This document shows positions 61,718 through 64,000 of a DNA stretch of 64,000 nucleotides, piece by piece (position 1 is the first letter of the stretch; each line of letters opens with the position of its first letter). The translations under genes were made by a program, and so were the position numbers. The stretch spans positions 1-64,000 of the forward strand of contig JAGVWE010000004.1 of assembly GCA_018304425.1 (NCBI GenBank). The letters run 5' to 3'. This DNA comes from Candidatus Iainarchaeum sp. Lineage in GTDB: Archaea > Iainarchaeota > Iainarchaeia > Iainarchaeales > UBA10219. The notes under the pieces are model-generated. The model did not search any database. It worked only from the letters and a program-made list of their open reading frames with translations, and was not told the DNA's origin.

Positions 61718-61720
61718 TGT

Positions 61721-62341
61721 CTAATGGTACCGCGCCCGTTCCCCAATCTCTTCCATCTGCCTGAACACCCGCTCGGCCGCCCCCTGGCCGCAGGCCTCGG
61801 CATAGCCCTGGCAGACCGCTTTCCAGCCCTGTGGAAGGTCAAAGTGCGTGGCCTCAAACGTTTTCTTGAACACCAGCAAGTCGACGGCCTGGTCTTCCAC
61901 GCGCTTCGAGAAGTAGCCCAATCCGAAGTCCAGCAGCACCAATTCCGCCTTATTATGTAGCAGGACGTTGCTGGTCGTCAAATCCCCATGCACGATGCCG
62001 GCCGCGTGCAGCTTTCCCGCCATTTTCCCCAGCCGCTCACACCATCCCGTATTCTTTGCCGTCAACGCATCCTTCAACCGCGGCCCCTCCACGAACTCCA
62101 TGAAGACGCGTTTGCCCTGCCGGTCCACCTTGAACACCAAGGGAGTGCGCACGCCGGCCAGCTTGGCGCGGTGGAGCAGAATGCATTCCTGTTTGGTGCG
62201 CTCGCGCCTGATTTTTTCGTCCAATTCCTTGACGCGGTAGGTTTTCGGTTGGCGGTCTTTCACCAGGCAAGGCTGGCCGAGATACTCGTCCACGTACAAC
62301 TGGGCTTCCGCTCCCTGCTTGAGCCACTTCACTTCCTGCAC
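61721..62341 (-). CDS. bud32: KEOPS complex kinase Bud32
   Basis: 206 residues, a minimal protein kinase of the KEOPS complex that makes t6A37 in tRNA. Motifs: QGAEAQLY, Lys in CLVKDRQPKTYR, RRERTKQE, VHGDLTTSNVLL (catalytic loop) and LLDFGLGYFSK (DFG). The GTG at 62341 has GGAG upstream. Kae1, usually fused or adjacent in archaea, is not in the window. It overlaps the lipoprotein gene by 13 bases. Confidence 0.95.
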   Translation of the reverse strand: MQEVKWLKQGAEAQLYVDEYLGQPCLVKDRQPKTYRVKELDEKIRRERTKQECILLHRAKLAGVRTPLVFKVDRQGKRVFMEFVEGPRLKDALTAKNTGWCERLGKMAGKLHAAGIVHGDLTTSNVLLHNKAELVLLDFGLGYFSKRVEDQAVDLLVFKKTFEATHFDLPQGWKAVCQGYAEACGQGAAERVFRQMEEIGERARYH

Positions 62342-62883
62342 CTTGACTCCAGTTGCTTGGCGGCCGCCGTGTTGGTTATCGCCAGGTAGGCAACATAGCG
62401 GTCAAAGTCCGGGCCGGCCACGCCCGCAAATCTGTCCATGAAATTCGCAAAGTCTTTTTCCAGGATTTTTTTCTTTTCAAGGGCAAGCCGCGCACGGGTC
62501 GCCGCTTCCTCGAATGCGGCCCTCGCCTTTCCCGCCGCGCCATCCTTCGAGCAGTCCGGCGCGATGATTCCCACCACCTTCAAGTGCTCGCGGCCCTCAA
62601 ACATCTTCTTCAAGGCCGCGGCCACGTCCAACTCGATGTCCGCCGCTTTCTCCAATGCCCGGCCCTCCGCGGAGCCACTGGCGCCAGCGGCCTCCTTGAC
62701 CGCCTTCATCTCGGACTCGAAGCCCAGCACGTCCACGGGATGCGCTGGCATGAAGGCATCCGCTCCCAATCCATACTTGGCCAGTACCGCCTGGTAACCG
62801 GCCAACGCCTTGGCCTCGCCGCCCGGCACCACGCAACCCAGGGCCAGCAAGGACACGGCCAGCAGCAAAACAATGGTTTTCAT
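62329..62883 (-). CDS. Small lipoprotein of unknown function
   Basis: 184 residues. Lipobox ALGC (Cys17), then a helical Ala/Lys/Glu-rich mature domain with two cysteines (APDCSK; ESRCRK). No family recognised. The ATG at 62883 follows GGGTG; GTTTAAAGG at about 62914-62923 is the TATA box. It is co-directional with and overlaps bud32, without a clear functional link. Confidence 0.65.
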   Translation of the reverse strand: MKTIVLLLAVSLLALGCVVPGGEAKALAGYQAVLAKYGLGADAFMPAHPVDVLGFESEMKAVKEAAGASGSAEGRALEKAADIELDVAAALKKMFEGREHLKVVGIIAPDCSKDGAAGKARAAFEEAATRARLALEKKKILEKDFANFMDRFAGVAGPDFDRYVAYLAITNTAAAKQLESRCRK

Positions 62884-62913
62884 GGTTTTCACCCATTAAG
62901 GGTTTACCTTCCT

Positions 62914-64000
62914 TTAAACGTTTACGCCTATGGCCAGGCCATCCGCCACCTGGAGGGGCTCGGCCGGCTTCTCGAATGCAAGTTCCTTGGCGCGCGCCGC
63001 CGCCTGGATGTCCCGTGCCAGGGGCTCCAGCAGCCTCCGTTCCCTGGCGTCAATCGAGAGCCGCTTGACTTCCGCGCCCAGGGAAAGGCTCTTCGAGGAC
63101 TTGAACTGCCTGACCGCTGCCACCACCAGCACGGCCAGGTCCCCGGCCTGCACGGCTTTTTCGTCGGCAAACTCCTGGAACGGTTCCGGCCACGCGCTGA
63201 CATGGATGCTCTCCGCCTTTTCCTTGCCAGCGAAGTACAGGGAATAAATCTCTTCCGTGACGTGGGGCAGGAGCGGGGCAAACAACTTGAGAATAGTCAG
63301 CAACGCCGTGTACAGCGTCCACCGCGCCGACTGCACGTCTTCAGCCGGGTACGCCTGCGCGTTGTACAACCTGTCCTTCACCATCTCCAGGTAGTTGTCG
63401 CAGAACTCCTTCCAAAAAAAGTGGTCCGCCGCCATCTTGGGCTTGTGGAACTCATAGGCTTCAAAGCCCCGGGTCGCGGCCTCCACGGCCTGGTTCAGTT
63501 TTCCCATCAGCCAGGCGTCCAGGGGCGCGAGTTTCTCCGGCTTCCCGCCCTCCAATTTATCCAGGTGGGTCAAACAAAACTTGGCCGCATTCCACAGCTT
63601 GGTCACGAGCTTCTGCCCGGTCACCAGGTCCTTTTCCTGGTAGGGAAGGTCCTCTCCCAGGGAACAACTGGCCGCCCAATACCGGAGGGCATCCGCGCCA
63701 AACCGTTCCACGACCACGTTGGGCTCGACGACGTTCCCCTTGCTCTTGCTCATCTTCTCCCCGTAGGGGTCGGTGACGTAGCCATTGATCATGACGTCCT
63801 TCCACGGCAGTTTTCCTTCATGCAGGAGGCTTTTCACCACGGTGTTGAACAACCAAAAGGTGATGATGTCGTGGCCGTTCGCGCGCAGGGACATCGGGAA
63901 CATCCGGCCAAAGAACTTCTCGTCTTCCCTCCACTTCAACGCAATCTGGGGCGTCAAACTGCTCGTTGCCCACGTGTCCATGACGTCTTTTTCCCCCACG
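62914..64000 (-). CDS. valS: Valyl-tRNA synthetase, C-terminal part (cut by window end)
   Basis: About 361 residues are visible; the N-terminus lies beyond 64000. MDTWATSSLTPQI and SLRANGHDIITFWLF are typical of class Ia ValRS, and the KMSKS loop is present as GEKMSKSKGNVVEP. After it comes the anticodon-binding helical domain (WLMGKLNQAVEAA; LAPLLPHVTEEIYS). The C-terminus is short and without the long coiled coil of bacterial ValRS, as in archaeal forms. Confidence 0.95.
   Translation of the reverse strand, partial: VGEKDVMDTWATSSLTPQIALKWREDEKFFGRMFPMSLRANGHDIITFWLFNTVVKSLLHEGKLPWKDVMINGYVTDPYGEKMSKSKGNVVEPNVVVERFGADALRYWAASCSLGEDLPYQEKDLVTGQKLVTKLWNAAKFCLTHLDKLEGGKPEKLAPLDAWLMGKLNQAVEAATRGFEAYEFHKPKMAADHFFWKEFCDNYLEMVKDRLYNAQAYPAEDVQSARWTLYTALLTILKLFAPLLPHVTEEIYSLYFAGKEKAESIHVSAWPEPFQEFADEKAVQAGDLAVLVVAAVRQFKSSKSLSLGAEVKRLSIDARERRLLEPLARDIQAAARAKELAFEKPAEPLQVADGLAIGVNV

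Noticed and set aside
1-64000. tRNA, rRNA and CRISPR loci
   Set aside because: I looked by eye for T-loop GGTTCGAATCC-like sequences with matching arms, rRNA cores and regularly spaced repeats and saw none. A covariance-model scan could still find a divergent or intron-containing tRNA.

Overview
The window is archaeal chromosomal DNA of high GC content, gene-dense and almost entirely free of mobile DNA. Archaeal identity is shown by a D-family DNA polymerase (both subunits), Orc1/Cdc6, the beta-CASP termination nuclease FttA/aCPSF1, a proteasome beta subunit, archaeal NAC, CDP-archaeol synthase, ribosomal proteins eS1 and archaeal uS15, cupin-type glucose-6-phosphate isomerase, Taw1 (tRNA wyosine synthesis) and KEOPS Bud32. 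Many genes have a TATA-like box about 25 bases before the start codon and little or no leader, which is an archaeal habit. Several traits (bacterial-type GAPDH, four or more lipobox proteins, a shortened RqcH, many lineage-specific Arg-rich proteins, SepF) fit a DPANN-like lineage such as Diapherotrites, but that placement is an inference. I saw no rRNA, tRNA, CRISPR array or insertion sequence.

Layout. 1-6.0 kb: a transglutaminase-fold protein without its cysteine, then a central carbon block (GAPDH, PGI, PGK), a small membrane protein and CoaBC. 6.0-12.3 kb: accessory region with lineage-specific proteins, a Doc/Fic-like protein overlapping a 40-residue ORF, gene debris (LamG and Cys-repeat fragments), an AAA ATPase, a Cys-repeat lipoprotein paired with an exosortase-like membrane protein, and a DUF457-like hydrolase. 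12.3-18.9 kb: truncated RqcH, PRC-barrel protein, Taw1, small membrane proteins, then glutamine synthetase divergent from an Lrp/AsnC regulator with inverted-repeat operators. 18.9-25.8 kb: VapBC pair, a giant surface lipoprotein, another secreted anchored protein, and an AK6/Fap7 kinase.

25.9-34.4 kb: aCPSF1, proteasome beta, FKBP isomerase, a membrane-anchored protein, two paralogous proteins sharing an unrecognised C-terminal domain, and NAC. 34.4-41.6 kb: a sigma-70-region-4-like HTH protein coupled to a fused AguB-AguA enzyme (agmatine to putrescine), a Hel308/Ski2-like helicase, Orc1/Cdc6, and a possible replication origin next to cdc6. 41.6-50.1 kb: SepF, a tail-anchored protein, and DP1 and DP2 of PolD with an unknown basic gene between them, then UPF0147 and a NOG1-like GTPase. 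50.1-57.4 kb: SecF-SecD, a Tyr/Gly-rich secreted protein, CarS, SppA, and an operon uS15 - 35-residue ORF - eS1 - DUF92. 57.5-64 kb: a lipoprotein and a large Cys-rich InlB-like repeat protein, Bud32, another lipoprotein and the C-terminal part of valyl-tRNA synthetase, which runs off the end.

The most unusual items are the exosortase-like protein with Thr in place of the catalytic Cys beside a Cys-repeat lipoprotein, the sigma-region-4-like protein coupled to the AguBA fusion, the paralogous pair at 31-34 kb, the interrupted PolD operon, a tandem array of perfect hairpins at 37.9 kb, and two very small genes not normally called.
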